From UBA7672 sp040398425 (GTDB lineage Bacteria; Pseudomonadota; Alphaproteobacteria; Caulobacterales; Hyphomonadaceae), in NCBI GenBank assembly GCA_040398425.1, contig JBBATZ010000002.1:93845-157844 (forward strand): a stretch of 64,000 nucleotides of DNA, given 5' to 3'. Positions 9,029-17,605 of this stretch are shown here, in pieces. Made by a program: the position numbers and the translations under genes. The notes beneath the pieces are model-generated. The model had not been told where the DNA came from. It did no database searches and saw nothing but the letters and a program-made list of their open reading frames with translations. How positions within the stretch are numbered: position 1 is the first letter of the stretch; every line of letters begins with the position of its first letter.

Positions 9029-9837
9029 CCGACGCCGCCATCAGTGGCACGCCCGTCAAAACCGCCGCTCGCAATGACGACATCATCGTCAGCGTGCGCG
9101 GTCTGGTGAATCGCTTCGGCTCGAAGACCGTCCACGAAGGGCTCGACCTCGAGATGCGTCGCGGCGAGGTGCTGGGCGTCATCGGTGGTTCGGGCACCGG
9201 CAAGTCGGTGCTGCTCCGCTCGATCGTTGGCTTGCACACGCCCAGTGCGGGGGAGGTGCAGGTGTTTGGCCAGCGGCTAGATAAGGCTTCGCGTGACGAG
9301 CGAATTGCCGTGGAGCGGCGTTGGGGCGTGATGTTCCAGGATGGCGCTCTTTTCTCCACAATGACGGTGCGGGAAAACGTGATGGCGCCGATGGTAGAGC
9401 ATACGCGCATACCCAAGCCACTGATGCGCGAGCTCGCCGACCTCAAGATCCGGCTGGCCGGTCTTGAACTTGAAGCGGCAACCAAGCGCCCGGGCGATCT
9501 GTCAGGCGGCATGCGCAAGCGGGCGGCTCTCGCGCGCGCTCTGTCCCTGGACCCCGAACTGCTCTTCCTCGACGAGCCGACAGCAGGTCTGGACCCGATC
9601 GGAGCCGCGCGCTTTGATGAACTCGTCCGTTCACTGAGCGACAGCCTGGGCTTAACCATCTTTCTTGTCACACACGATCTCGACACTCTGGCTGCAACCT
9701 GTGACCGCATTGCCGTGTTGAGCGACGGCAAGGTGCTTGCAATTGGTTCACTTGATGAGGTTCGCAAAAATCCGAACCCGTGGATTCAGGAATATTTCTC
9801 GGGCCCGCGTGGTCGGGCTGCAGTGAGGCAGGATTAG
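9025..9837 (+). CDS. MlaF-type ABC transporter ATP-binding protein
   Basis: 270 residues. Walker A G-G-S-G-T-G-K60-S, signature L-S-G-G-M-R-K-R and Walker B L-L-F-L-D-E-P with T-A-G-L-D-P are all present. The M-R-K-R form after the signature is characteristic of MlaF/Ttg2A ATPases that energise MlaE permeases. Start ATG 9025 overlaps the permease stop (ATGA); the frame is open upstream but that part is out-of-frame mlaE sequence. A C-terminal tail of about 15 residues (W-I-Q-E-Y-F-S-G) matches the family. Confidence 0.92.
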   Translation: MTDAAISGTPVKTAARNDDIIVSVRGLVNRFGSKTVHEGLDLEMRRGEVLGVIGGSGTGKSVLLRSIVGLHTPSAGEVQVFGQRLDKASRDERIAVERRWGVMFQDGALFSTMTVRENVMAPMVEHTRIPKPLMRELADLKIRLAGLELEAATKRPGDLSGGMRKRAALARALSLDPELLFLDEPTAGLDPIGAARFDELVRSLSDSLGLTIFLVTHDLDTLAATCDRIAVLSDGKVLAIGSLDEVRKNPNPWIQEYFSGPRGRAAVRQD

Positions 9838-9840
9838 GCC

Positions 9841-10794
9841 ATGGAAACCAAGGCCAATTACGTTCTGATCGGAGCGTTTGTACTCCTCGCTGCAGGAGCA
9901 CTCGCCCTGTTCACGCTGTGGATCGCGGGGAACCCCTTCAGCCGCAGCTACAAGGACTACGACGTGATCTTCAACGGGCCGGTGAATGGTCTGTCGGAAG
10001 GCGGCGAGGTTCGTTTCAATGGCATCAAGGTCGGCGAGGTTACGACCCTTCGGCTCGACCGCATGGACCCGAACCGCGTGATCGCGCACGTACGGGTAGA
10101 AGCACAAACGCCGGTGCGGACCGACTCCGTCGCGCAGCTTAACTTCATGGGCATTACGGGGGTCACTTTCATCCAGATCCTGGCCGGGAATCCAAACGCA
10201 CCGCTTCTTGTCGGAGCCAATGGTGAGACGCCCCAGATTCCCACGAGTCGCACACTCGTCGATGAACTGTTCCAGGGGGGGCAGGATCTGCTTGGCGTTT
10301 CAGGCGACACGATCAAGAAGATCAACGAGACGCTCTCGACCGAAAACCTGAAACACCTGACATCAACTCTGGCCAGCCTTGACCGAGCGATGGCCAAGAT
10401 CGCCGAGGATGACGGCATCATCGATGAGGCCACCAAGGCGCTGGATAACATCAACACCGCTGCTGCGGCGCTTGGATCGGCATCCGCTGCTGTCGACAAG
10501 GCAGCTACCGCGTTCACAACAGATTTCGGTCAGCTATCAGCGGATGCATCCACCGTTCTCAAGAAGCTCGATCCGACGCTGGACGAAGCGCGGAATGCGA
10601 TGGCCAATGTCAGCCAGACGGTCGAACAGATCAACACGTCGCTGACGCCGGCCGCCACGCGTACCATTCGCCAGGTTGGAAACTCTGCCGCTGACCTGCA
10701 GACGCTGATTGCGCGCTTGCGCACGGTGCTGGCTCAGGTCGAGCGCGATCCGAGCAGCTTCATATACCAACAGCCGCAGCCTGTGGAGCGCTAG
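9841..10794 (+). CDS. MCE domain substrate-binding protein (MlaD family)
   Basis: 317 residues. One N-terminal membrane anchor (about residues 6-28) is followed by an MCE/MlaD domain (G-P-V-N-G-L-S-E-G-G-E-V-R-F-N-G-I-K-V-G-E-V pattern near residues 45-65), then a long helical region from about 150 on, with heptad-like Ala/Leu patterning and repeated D/N-rich turns. In the family such helices form a tunnel or bridge towards the outer membrane. Starts 3 bases after the ATPase stop and is followed 3 bases later by the auxiliary lipoprotein gene. Confidence 0.9.
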   Translation: METKANYVLIGAFVLLAAGALALFTLWIAGNPFSRSYKDYDVIFNGPVNGLSEGGEVRFNGIKVGEVTTLRLDRMDPNRVIAHVRVEAQTPVRTDSVAQLNFMGITGVTFIQILAGNPNAPLLVGANGETPQIPTSRTLVDELFQGGQDLLGVSGDTIKKINETLSTENLKHLTSTLASLDRAMAKIAEDDGIIDEATKALDNINTAAAALGSASAAVDKAATAFTTDFGQLSADASTVLKKLDPTLDEARNAMANVSQTVEQINTSLTPAATRTIRQVGNSAADLQTLIARLRTVLAQVERDPSSFIYQQPQPVER

Positions 10795-10797
10795 CCG

Positions 10798-11400
10798 ATG
10801 AAATCCCTTCTGCTCGCTGCCACGCTGGCTTCGGCTGCTGCCGTTACGGGTTGTATCTCCGTCCTGCCGGAGCCGTTTGTGCCTACGGCGCTGATCGCAC
10901 TACCTGCGGACCGCGCGGTTGCGCCCGTAATGCCGCTTCTGGCTGATGTTGCGGTTTATACGCCTGACTCTTCGCGCGCCTTCGAAGGCAACGACATCGC
11001 TGTGCGCGACCGGCAGGAACTCATCTATCTGGGCGAAGTGCGTTGGTCTGACAGTGGTCCACACCTGCTTCAGAGTGCGGTTGTGAATGCGCTGACCAAG
11101 GCAGGCGGGCCGGGCAAAGCCGTGCCGGCCGAACTTGGCGCTGATGTCGACTTCGACGTTCGCTGGCGTGTCATCGATCTCTCTGCGGGCAAGGAAACTG
11201 CTCCTGTGCGGGCGGAAGTGCAGGTCAGCGTGATGGATTCGAATTCGCGCCGCATGGTTGCCCAGAAGTCTTTCCTGGCCGAGGGCGCGCCCACCGACCG
11301 CGCCCCCCGAGCGCGCGCCGCTGCTCTGGCGATTGCTGCTCAGAAGGTTGCCGATCAGGTTGCTACGTTCGTCACCGAGACGGTCACGGCCAAACCGTAG
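10798..11400 (+). CDS. ABC-type transport auxiliary lipoprotein (PqiC-like)
   Basis: 200 residues with a lipoprotein signal peptide (hydrophobic stretch ending A-A-V-T-G-C at residue 19). The mature domain shows the pattern of the ABC auxiliary lipoprotein family: R-D-R-Q-E-L-I-Y-L-G-E-V-R-W-S-D followed by a helix, then a beta strand D-V-D-F-D-V-R-W-R-V. Family members sit in the outer membrane and are thought to dock the MCE protein. It closes the mlaE-F-D-lipoprotein operon; there is no mlaC-like gene nearby. Confidence 0.85.
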   Translation: MKSLLLAATLASAAAVTGCISVLPEPFVPTALIALPADRAVAPVMPLLADVAVYTPDSSRAFEGNDIAVRDRQELIYLGEVRWSDSGPHLLQSAVVNALTKAGGPGKAVPAELGADVDFDVRWRVIDLSAGKETAPVRAEVQVSVMDSNSRRMVAQKSFLAEGAPTDRAPRARAAALAIAAQKVADQVATFVTETVTAKP

Positions 11401-11418
11401 ATACCGCTTGCAGGCGCG

Positions 11419-13425
11419 CTAAATCTGCGTGCCCAGCGCTGCGTCAAGCAGCAGGTAGGCTGACAGGCGCGGTGCCGCGTCTTCACGCGATCGATCGGCC
11501 ATCGACAGCACTCGCAGCGCGTCCGACTCCTCCGACGCCACGAAGGTACGCGCAGCGTACTCGAGGTCACGGTCCGCTTCGAGAAGGCGCGCCACTCGCT
11601 GGATCTCGCTCGGGGCGGTGTCGCGGATGGCGCGACGGCGCTGGCGTTCTCCCTGATGGGCCGCGTTGGCGATGCGGCGCAGGTCTGATGCCTTCACAGC
11701 ATGCAGGCGAACGCCGGCGCGATCGAGACGATCAACGATCGCGGCCGATTGATCGTGCATGTGCGGTGCGACGTCGTCGATGGCTGACAGCAAGCCACGC
11801 CACGAAGCGCTGGGCGTCTCTTCGTCGTCGAAGAAGGGGTCGTGTTCAGGCGCGCGGCGAACTGCCATCGGCTTGCTCAGGATCAGCTCGTCGCCGAATG
11901 CGTCCGCGGCCTTTGGCGAACCGAACATGAAGTCATCCCGCGCAGGCGTATGCGATTGGGGCGGAGCCTGAACCGGAGCGGATTGCGAGGCAGGGCCGGC
12001 CTGGACTGAGGCCATCGGGGGTGGCCCCGGCGGCGGTTGCCGCACGCCGAACAGCGGGAAGGGCTGGTCCGAATAGGCGGGCTGCGACAGTGAAATCGGC
12101 TGGGCTGCGGCGCCGGCCTTCTGCGGAGCGGCCGGTTGGGGCGCAGTCGAAGGTGCGCCGATCTGGGGAGCAGGCGAGGGGTCAAGGATCAAGTCATCAA
12201 CAGAGCTGGTCTCAGCTTCGCCCTTCATGCGGTCGAGAAGAAGAGACGCCTTCTCGATACGTGTGCGAGCGCGTTCGAGACCGGACTCGGCAGCGTTGGT
12301 TGCGCGTGTGGCGGTCTTGAACAGCGTATCGGCCAGCTGGTTGATGCGTTTTTCTGTTTCGTCGGCATGCGCGCGAGCCGCGTGAGCCGCAGTGCGCGTT
12401 GTCGCCTCGGCGTGCGTCCCGGCTTCCCTCAGGAGGGCCATCGATTGGCGCGCGTCCTCTGAGGCCTGCGCCGAGCGACTGTTGATCGTCTCGGTTGCCT
12501 TCAGCGCTGATGCGAGCGCGTCGGATACGGTGTCGCGCAGGCTTTCTGCGGTGGACTTCGTGGCGGCGCTCGCAAGCTCGCCAGCCTTGGTCGCGGCTTC
12601 GACCATGCGGGTCGATTGCACGAGCTGCTCGTCCAGCCGCATCAACACGCTGGCGAGGTTCTGCGCGCGCTTGCGGCTCTCGGCGCCCATCGTGTCGAGC
12701 TGGGAGATCCGCTGGGCGAGGTGGGCGGAGGTTTCCGCCATGTCGCGCAAGCGCTGGTCGAGCGTGGAGTCGGCCTGACGCACCTGATCCTGAGCAGAGC
12801 GGGTTGCTTCAGCCATGATCTGGGCATGACGCGGGATCGCCTTGGCAAGTGAATCGGCCTGTCCGCGCAGGTTCTCGGCGAGCTGCGTCAGGCCCTCGCG
12901 CTCGGAGCCCATCCGGCTGACCAGAACTTCGCTGTCGGCGCGCACGATCTCGGCGGCCTTGAGAGCTGAAGTGACGCTTGTTTCAATGTCGTGTTTCAGC
13001 CCGTCGATGCGCTGTCGTGTCTCGGCAAGCGCCCGGTTGAGAGCCTGTGTTTCGAGCGTAATCGCTTCGCCAAGACTGGAGACTTCCTCACGTGAGGCTT
13101 CTGCCGGTTCAAGCAGGAGACGCGCAGAGGTCAGGACGATTGCATTGGCCCTGGATGAACGTGCACTTTCTCGCGCCATCACGCCGGCGCAGATCATGGC
13201 CAGACCGGGGGCAAACAGTGCTGCCGCGCCGCCAGCGAGGACCATGGGAGACAGTTTCGCGATCCCATCGACACCCATTGTCGCGACCAGCCAGACGCCC
13301 ACGCCGCCCCATAACAGCACGGCGATCGCGGCTCCCGCCCATGGCATCCAGCCTCCGGCCGAGCGGGCGGCCTCGAGCTGGGCCCGGATGCGCGCATTGG
13401 ATTTGCGGTCTGACAGTTCGATCAT
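11419..13425 (-). CDS. Large membrane-anchored coiled-coil protein (TipN-like, function unproven)
   Basis: 668 residues. Two membrane helices lie at about residues 28-50 and 60-84. A long coiled coil runs from about 90 to 400, rich in Ala, Glu, Arg and Ser with few prolines. A Pro/Gln/Ala-rich linker follows (about 415-500). A basic/acidic helical C-terminal domain of about 120 residues ends in L-S-A-Y-L-L-L-D-A-A-L-G. This architecture (two N-terminal helices plus coiled coil) resembles the Caulobacter polarity factor TipN, which is an inference from layout only. It is convergent with the Mla operon, 18 bases from its last stop. Confidence 0.75.
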   Translation of the reverse strand: MIELSDRKSNARIRAQLEAARSAGGWMPWAGAAIAVLLWGGVGVWLVATMGVDGIAKLSPMVLAGGAAALFAPGLAMICAGVMARESARSSRANAIVLTSARLLLEPAEASREEVSSLGEAITLETQALNRALAETRQRIDGLKHDIETSVTSALKAAEIVRADSEVLVSRMGSEREGLTQLAENLRGQADSLAKAIPRHAQIMAEATRSAQDQVRQADSTLDQRLRDMAETSAHLAQRISQLDTMGAESRKRAQNLASVLMRLDEQLVQSTRMVEAATKAGELASAATKSTAESLRDTVSDALASALKATETINSRSAQASEDARQSMALLREAGTHAEATTRTAAHAARAHADETEKRINQLADTLFKTATRATNAAESGLERARTRIEKASLLLDRMKGEAETSSVDDLILDPSPAPQIGAPSTAPQPAAPQKAGAAAQPISLSQPAYSDQPFPLFGVRQPPPGPPPMASVQAGPASQSAPVQAPPQSHTPARDDFMFGSPKAADAFGDELILSKPMAVRRAPEHDPFFDDEETPSASWRGLLSAIDDVAPHMHDQSAAIVDRLDRAGVRLHAVKASDLRRIANAAHQGERQRRRAIRDTAPSEIQRVARLLEADRDLEYAARTFVASEESDALRVLSMADRSREDAAPRLSAYLLLDAALGTQI

Positions 13426-13691
13426 GATCCCTGCGTTGCCCGGTCATTATGGCGAACTCATGCCAGCGAGCAGGCGCAGCGTGGGCTACGAAAACTGATT
13501 CGGAGCACGAACTGGTCTACCCACACAGCTGCAGGAGTGTGCAGGTGCGGTGCCAAGTTGAAAAGGGGCAGAGTCAGCCAAGGGTGCCAATTGTGACAGG
13601 GCCCGCCGAAGTGGGCGTTTTCCGTTCGGTTAACCACCAGATGCGGCGAAACGTTCGAGCGGGTAGCCTGTCGAGCCCATCGAGCAGCGAC

Positions 13692-13859
13692 TCAGTAGAC
13701 CTTCTGGGTCTCTTGCTGCAACGGCCTTTCGACGGGCGCTGGCTTGCTGAGCGAAATCTGTTCCTTGACCGGCTTCGGCGGCTCGGCGTCTCCCACGCCT
13801 GTCCAGGCCACCAGAGCGGCGAACACAGCGTCTCTCACGTTGACAACAACTTCGATCAT
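13692..13859 (-). CDS. Possible small protein, 55 residues
   Basis: A short reading frame starting M-I-E-V-V with one hydrophobic segment (V-F-A-A-L-V-A-W) and a polar, Lys/Pro/Gln-rich tail. An AGGGG sequence about 12 bases upstream of the ATG at 13859 could be a ribosome site. It lies in an otherwise gene-free stretch (13426-14064). I do not recognise it; it could be a small membrane protein or a chance frame. Confidence 0.4.
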   Translation of the reverse strand: MIEVVVNVRDAVFAALVAWTGVGDAEPPKPVKEQISLSKPAPVERPLQQETQKVY

Positions 13860-14064
13860 CGGGTGAGCCCCTAACCCGGTAGCTTCTGAGCCCAACCTCC
13901 CCGCGCATCAAGGCGAAAGTTCGGCATTTGGAGCGGAATGAGGCTCAGGGAAGCGCTGCGGCCACCGATTTCGCCCCTGAAGTCACGCGGGTCGGAACGC
14001 ATCGGCCTTAACGCCATTTTTTTCCGACTCACGCATGCTGATAACCCGAAAAACGGAGCGGACG

Positions 14065-14442
14065 ATGCAACAGGTCATCGATATCGGACAGCTTGAGGCG
14101 ATGACGAGCGGCGACGCCGCCCTGGCCGCCGAAGCGCTGGGGATCTTCCGCCAGTCGGCCGAAATGTGGTCTCGCCTGCTCGATCCGCGTGAGGAGCCCG
14201 ATCATTGGGCGGATGCCGCTCATGGAATAAAGGGCGCCGCCCGGTCCGTCGGTCTCATGCCGCTCGGCGACGCCTGCGAGCTTGCTGAAACGCTGGGACG
14301 AACCGGCAAGGTGTCCGCGGTGGAAGCGGGCGTCGCGCTCTCCGCGTTGAAGGACAGGTTGGGCGAGGCGCTGGAAGTGATCGCCCATCTCGAGCACCAG
14401 CTGATGATGGAGCGCTCCTTCGACGGTGTGCGCGCCGATTGA
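14065..14442 (+). CDS. Hpt domain histidine phosphotransfer protein
   Basis: 125 residues forming a single Hpt four-helix domain. The phosphorylated site is His53 in A-A-H-G-I-K-G-A-A-R-S-V-G, which fits the family H-x-x-K-G-x-x-x-x-x-G pattern. A downstream helix with L-x-x-x-C-E-L-A-E matches the second conserved segment. The frame opens at 14035, but ATG 14065 follows a GGAG-containing ribosome site and starts directly before the domain. No histidine kinase or response regulator is adjacent, so its partners must lie elsewhere. Confidence 0.85.
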   Translation: MQQVIDIGQLEAMTSGDAALAAEALGIFRQSAEMWSRLLDPREEPDHWADAAHGIKGAARSVGLMPLGDACELAETLGRTGKVSAVEAGVALSALKDRLGEALEVIAHLEHQLMMERSFDGVRAD

Positions 14443-14449
14443 CCCTCCG

Positions 14450-15859
14450 TCAGAAAGTCCAGGTCAGCTCGCTGAAGGAATAGACCGGATCGCCTTGCCC
14501 AGTGGCGTTGGGAGCGTTCTGCATGAAGTCCCCTTCAAACAGGACGGCGGCCCCGACGGACAGGCGCAGGGCATCTTTCACCAGCCAGCGGCGGTAACGG
14601 CCCTCGACGTGCAGGCCGACATCCTTGCTGGACGCGCCGGTGGTGTCGCGCACCGCCGTATTCGCGAAAGAATCGCGACTTGATTCAAGCTGCAGGTAGC
14701 GCAGCGATATGTAGGCGTCGCTGTCGGCGTCTGGCTTGACCTCGATACGGATGGCCGGGCTCGAAAAATTCTGTCGCAGTGCGAGGCCATAGATGCTGGT
14801 CGGGCCAAGGTCGAACGCCCGATCGCCGAACAGGGTGTCGAACCGGTCATTGTTCAAATCTGTCGGAGACCTGTCGCCCGTTGCATAATCATATTGCAGC
14901 GCAACGCGCGGCGACCATGGCGCGCTGAAGCTGTAGCCCGCTTCCAGGTGCGCCATCTGAGCGTCGTGATCGAGCGGGGTTATGTCGGTCGGGCTGATTG
15001 TTGCGTGCACCGAACCTGTCTGCTGCGCGAATTCAAGCTCGAGATCAAACTGATCGAGAGCGGCAGGTTTGCGCAAGCGGATGCCGTAGGTTGTAATCTG
15101 ACGGTTGCGGGTCGCGACATCCGGGCTGTCGTCCTCGTCCAGATCCATCAGATACACGTCGCCGTGCAAGCCGAAGGGCAGGGGCGAGTCCAGGTGGCCG
15201 GCCGCGAAGCGCGTCTTGTCCAGAGTTTGGTTCATCGCGACTTCGTTGGCGATCGCCGAAGCGGCATCGACAGGCGCGCGCGCCACTGGTGATGTGTAGG
15301 AAAGCGTTACTGCAAGCTTGTCGGGCGACGTCCAGACCGCCCGCGCGCCATCGAAGGATGACAAGGGGCTGCGATAGTTGGCGCGCGCGACCAGACGGCG
15401 TGAGCCAATGTCCATGGTGAAGCGGCCAAGCGTCAGATCCAGCTTGCCGCCATCCATCAGGAAACTGTGCGGTCGCCACGCGAGGTAAAGCTGTGAAGGC
15501 TCCAGCGTATCGATCTCTGAGGGTGCGCCGCCGGTCTCATTGCCAGCGATAAAGCGCGAATCCAGCAATTCGCCGCCCACTGTCAGGCTTTTCGCGCCGA
15601 CATCCAGTTCGATGTCAAGAATGCTCTGCAAGCCGAGGAACTCGTCATCCTCGGTACGGCCCGCCACGAAGGGGTTGCTCAGCGCCTCATACCTGCCACG
15701 CATCGAGCCAGAGACCCGAAGGCCGTCGGGCACGACAAGAGCCTGACCCAGTCGCCACGGAGCGCCGCTGCTGTGGGAGCCGGCCGAAGACGCGGTCTGG
15801 GCCTCAGCAGCTCCCGCAACGAAGGCAATGACGACGGTGAGACCAGCCAGGCGGTACAT
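14450..15859 (-). CDS. Outer-membrane porin, alginate-export (AlgE-like) family
   Basis: 469 residues from ATG 15859 (TTG 15874 adds five residues). A cleavable signal peptide ends at A-E-A-Q-T. The rest alternates polar and apolar residues in the manner of a beta-barrel, with strand-like segments such as L-R-V-S-G-S-M-R-G-R-Y-E and a terminal aromatic (ending L-T-W-T-F), the usual C-terminal signal of outer-membrane barrels. The pattern matches the alginate-export porin family; substrate specificity is not visible. It is divergent from the Rrf2 regulator and sulfate importer, which suggests an anion or organosulfur role (inference). Confidence 0.75.
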   Translation of the reverse strand: MYRLAGLTVVIAFVAGAAEAQTASSAGSHSSGAPWRLGQALVVPDGLRVSGSMRGRYEALSNPFVAGRTEDDEFLGLQSILDIELDVGAKSLTVGGELLDSRFIAGNETGGAPSEIDTLEPSQLYLAWRPHSFLMDGGKLDLTLGRFTMDIGSRRLVARANYRSPLSSFDGARAVWTSPDKLAVTLSYTSPVARAPVDAASAIANEVAMNQTLDKTRFAAGHLDSPLPFGLHGDVYLMDLDEDDSPDVATRNRQITTYGIRLRKPAALDQFDLELEFAQQTGSVHATISPTDITPLDHDAQMAHLEAGYSFSAPWSPRVALQYDYATGDRSPTDLNNDRFDTLFGDRAFDLGPTSIYGLALRQNFSSPAIRIEVKPDADSDAYISLRYLQLESSRDSFANTAVRDTTGASSKDVGLHVEGRYRRWLVKDALRLSVGAAVLFEGDFMQNAPNATGQGDPVYSFSELTWTF

Positions 15860-15990
15860 TCTGCGGGGACTCAACTGGCTGGGATCGGGTTGGCGGGCGG
15901 ATTTTCCGCGCCATATGTCAACAAACAGTCATGCATGCACGTCCGTTCCCCCCTCGCAGGAATGTCGGCGACAAGCTCGATTTACTTACT

Positions 15991-16007
15991 CTACAGGGAC
16001 ACTATAG
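15991..16007. promoter_or_regulatory. Candidate operator between porin and Rrf2 gene
   Basis: An imperfect dyad CTACAG-N5-CTATAG in an AT-richer patch of the 210-base divergent intergenic region. Its position, 63 bases before the Rrf2 start, would suit autoregulation by that protein. Based on sequence symmetry only. Confidence 0.3.
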
Positions 16008-16069
16008 TTTCGAAGCGTGTGGTCGGGCAGCAGCCTGACTTGTGTCACCTGTGTAGAGGCTCTGCTGGC

Positions 16070-16516
16070 ATGATTTCCCAAAAGGCCAAGTACGCGCTGC
16101 GCGCTCTGGTGGCGCTGGCCAAACTGCCGCCGGGCCAGCCCACCTTCATCGGCGACATCGCGGAATCCCAGAATATCCCGAAGAAATTCCTCGAGCAAAT
16201 CCTGCTCGACCTGAAGCACCATGGTCTTGTTGCGTCACGGCGCGGAAAAGCCGGTGGTTATGGGCTTTTGCGGCCAGCAGACACGATTTCGTTTGGTGAA
16301 GTCCTGCGTATCGTTGACGGTCCAATCGCCCCCCTTCCGTGCCTCTCCAAGATCGCCTATCGCCGGTGCGATGACTGCCAGGAAGAAGCGAGCTGTGAAG
16401 TGCGCCGGGTGTTCGCCCAGGTGGCGGATGCGACCCGCGCCGTGCTGGATCGTACCACCATCGCCGACGCCGTTGGCGCGAACCTGCCGATCCGTTTGCG
16501 TGAGTTGGTTGCCTGA
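16070..16516 (+). CDS. Rrf2 family transcriptional regulator
   Basis: 148 residues. An N-terminal winged helix typical of the family is seen (K-A-x-Y-A-L-R-A-L, then I-A-E-S-Q-N-I-P-K-K-F-L-E-Q-I-L, then G-x-x-G-G-Y-x-L). The middle carries four cysteines, C91, C100, C103 and C109, a spacing seen in Rrf2 members that may bind an Fe-S cluster. Family members sense iron-sulfur, cysteine or redox state. It lies 67 bases upstream of the sulfate-binding protein gene in the same direction, so a role in sulfur control is likely. Start ATG 16070 matches the family N-terminus; the longer open frame upstream is intergenic sequence. Confidence 0.9.
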   Translation: MISQKAKYALRALVALAKLPPGQPTFIGDIAESQNIPKKFLEQILLDLKHHGLVASRRGKAGGYGLLRPADTISFGEVLRIVDGPIAPLPCLSKIAYRRCDDCQEEASCEVRRVFAQVADATRAVLDRTTIADAVGANLPIRLRELVA

Positions 16517-16535
16517 TCGCCGCGCCCCTGGCGGT

Positions 16536-16563
16536 TTGACAAACCCGACCTAGGCGCTAGCGT
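16536..16563 (+). promoter_or_regulatory. Candidate sigma-70 promoter of the sulfate importer operon
   Basis: A perfect TTGACA (16536-16541) is followed after 16 bases by TAGCGT (16558-16563), a weak -10 box. It sits in the short gap between the Rrf2 gene and sbp, 21 bases before the sbp start codon, and a GGAGGA ribosome site follows. The -10 match is poor, so this is tentative. Confidence 0.35.
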
Positions 16564-16583
16564 AACCTGGTGGAGGAATTCCC

Positions 16584-17597
16584 ATGCGCGGACCCTTGGT
16601 CGCATTCGCGGCGCTGTTGACGCTCGCCGCCTGCGGCGGGGGGAACTCCAGTGAAGTCACCCTGCTCAACGTTTCTTACGATCCGACCCGTGAGCTTTAC
16701 GAGGATTTTAACGCGGCATTCTCAGCTGGCTACAAGACGGCTGACGGCAAGACCGTGACTGTGAACATGTCTCATGGCGGTTCGGGCAAGCAAGCCCGCG
16801 CCGTGATCGACGGCCTAGAGGCCGATGTCGTCACCATGGGCTTGCAGAACGACATCGACGTAATTGCGAGGGAAACGGGCAAGATCCCCGCTGACTGGCG
16901 TTCGAAACTGCCGTCCAATTCCTCGCCCTACACCTCGACCATCGTGCTGATGGTGCGCAAGGGCAATCCGAAGGGGATCAAGGACTGGGACGATCTGGTT
17001 CGATCGGATGTGTCCGTCGTGACCCCGAACCCCAAGACCTCTGGCGGCGCGCGCTGGAATTATCTCGCAGCCTGGGCCTATGCTGCCAAGAAGTTCAATG
17101 GCGATGAAGCGCAGATCAGGGCGTTTGTCGGCCAGGTCTACAAGAACACGGCCAAACTCGATTCCGGCGCGCGTGGTTCGACAACCACGTTCACGCAGCA
17201 GGGCACAGGCGACGTTCTGATCACGTGGGAAAACGAGGCCTTCTATTCGCTCGCCGAGCTTGAGCCTGACGCGTACGAGATCGTCTACCCGTCGCTGTCG
17301 ATCAAGGCCGAGCCGCCGGTGGCTGTCGTCGTCGGAAATGCGGAGAAGCGCGGCACGCTGCAGGTAGCGGAAGACTACTTGAAGCATCTCTATTCGCCCG
17401 AAGGTCAGAAAATCGTGGCGAAGCACTATTACAGACCATCCGATCCGTCGGCGGCAGATCCCAACGATCTAGAACGCTTCAAGCAGATTGAGATGGTGAC
17501 GATCGACGATCCGCTGTTTGGCGGCTGGTCGCAGGCGCAGCCGAAGCATTTCGATGCGGGCGCCCTCTTCGACCAGATCTACCAGCCTGCAAAATGA
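16584..17597 (+). CDS. sbp: Sulfate ABC transporter substrate-binding protein
   Basis: 337 residues. A signal peptide with a lipobox (T-L-A-A-C) suggests the binding protein is lipid-anchored rather than free in the periplasm. Family signatures are clear: L-L-N-V-S-Y-D-P-T-R-E-L-Y near the N-terminus, S-H-G-G-S-G-K-Q-A-R-A-V near residue 72, and the later T-x-G-G-A-R-W-N-Y-L-A-A-W-A segment. It binds sulfate (or thiosulfate) for the CysTWA importer encoded immediately downstream. A strong GGAGG ribosome site precedes the ATG. Confidence 0.94.
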   Translation: MRGPLVAFAALLTLAACGGGNSSEVTLLNVSYDPTRELYEDFNAAFSAGYKTADGKTVTVNMSHGGSGKQARAVIDGLEADVVTMGLQNDIDVIARETGKIPADWRSKLPSNSSPYTSTIVLMVRKGNPKGIKDWDDLVRSDVSVVTPNPKTSGGARWNYLAAWAYAAKKFNGDEAQIRAFVGQVYKNTAKLDSGARGSTTTFTQQGTGDVLITWENEAFYSLAELEPDAYEIVYPSLSIKAEPPVAVVVGNAEKRGTLQVAEDYLKHLYSPEGQKIVAKHYYRPSDPSAADPNDLERFKQIEMVTIDDPLFGGWSQAQPKHFDAGALFDQIYQPAK

Positions 17598-17605
17598 GAT
17601 AGCCT

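Noticed and set aside
12842..13498. 218-codon plus-strand frame
   Set aside because: Antisense to the coiled-coil protein and rich in Ser and Arg; shadow frame.
13601..13620. GC hairpin followed by four T
   Set aside because: It would act on the plus strand, where no upstream gene exists; left out as a likely chance match.
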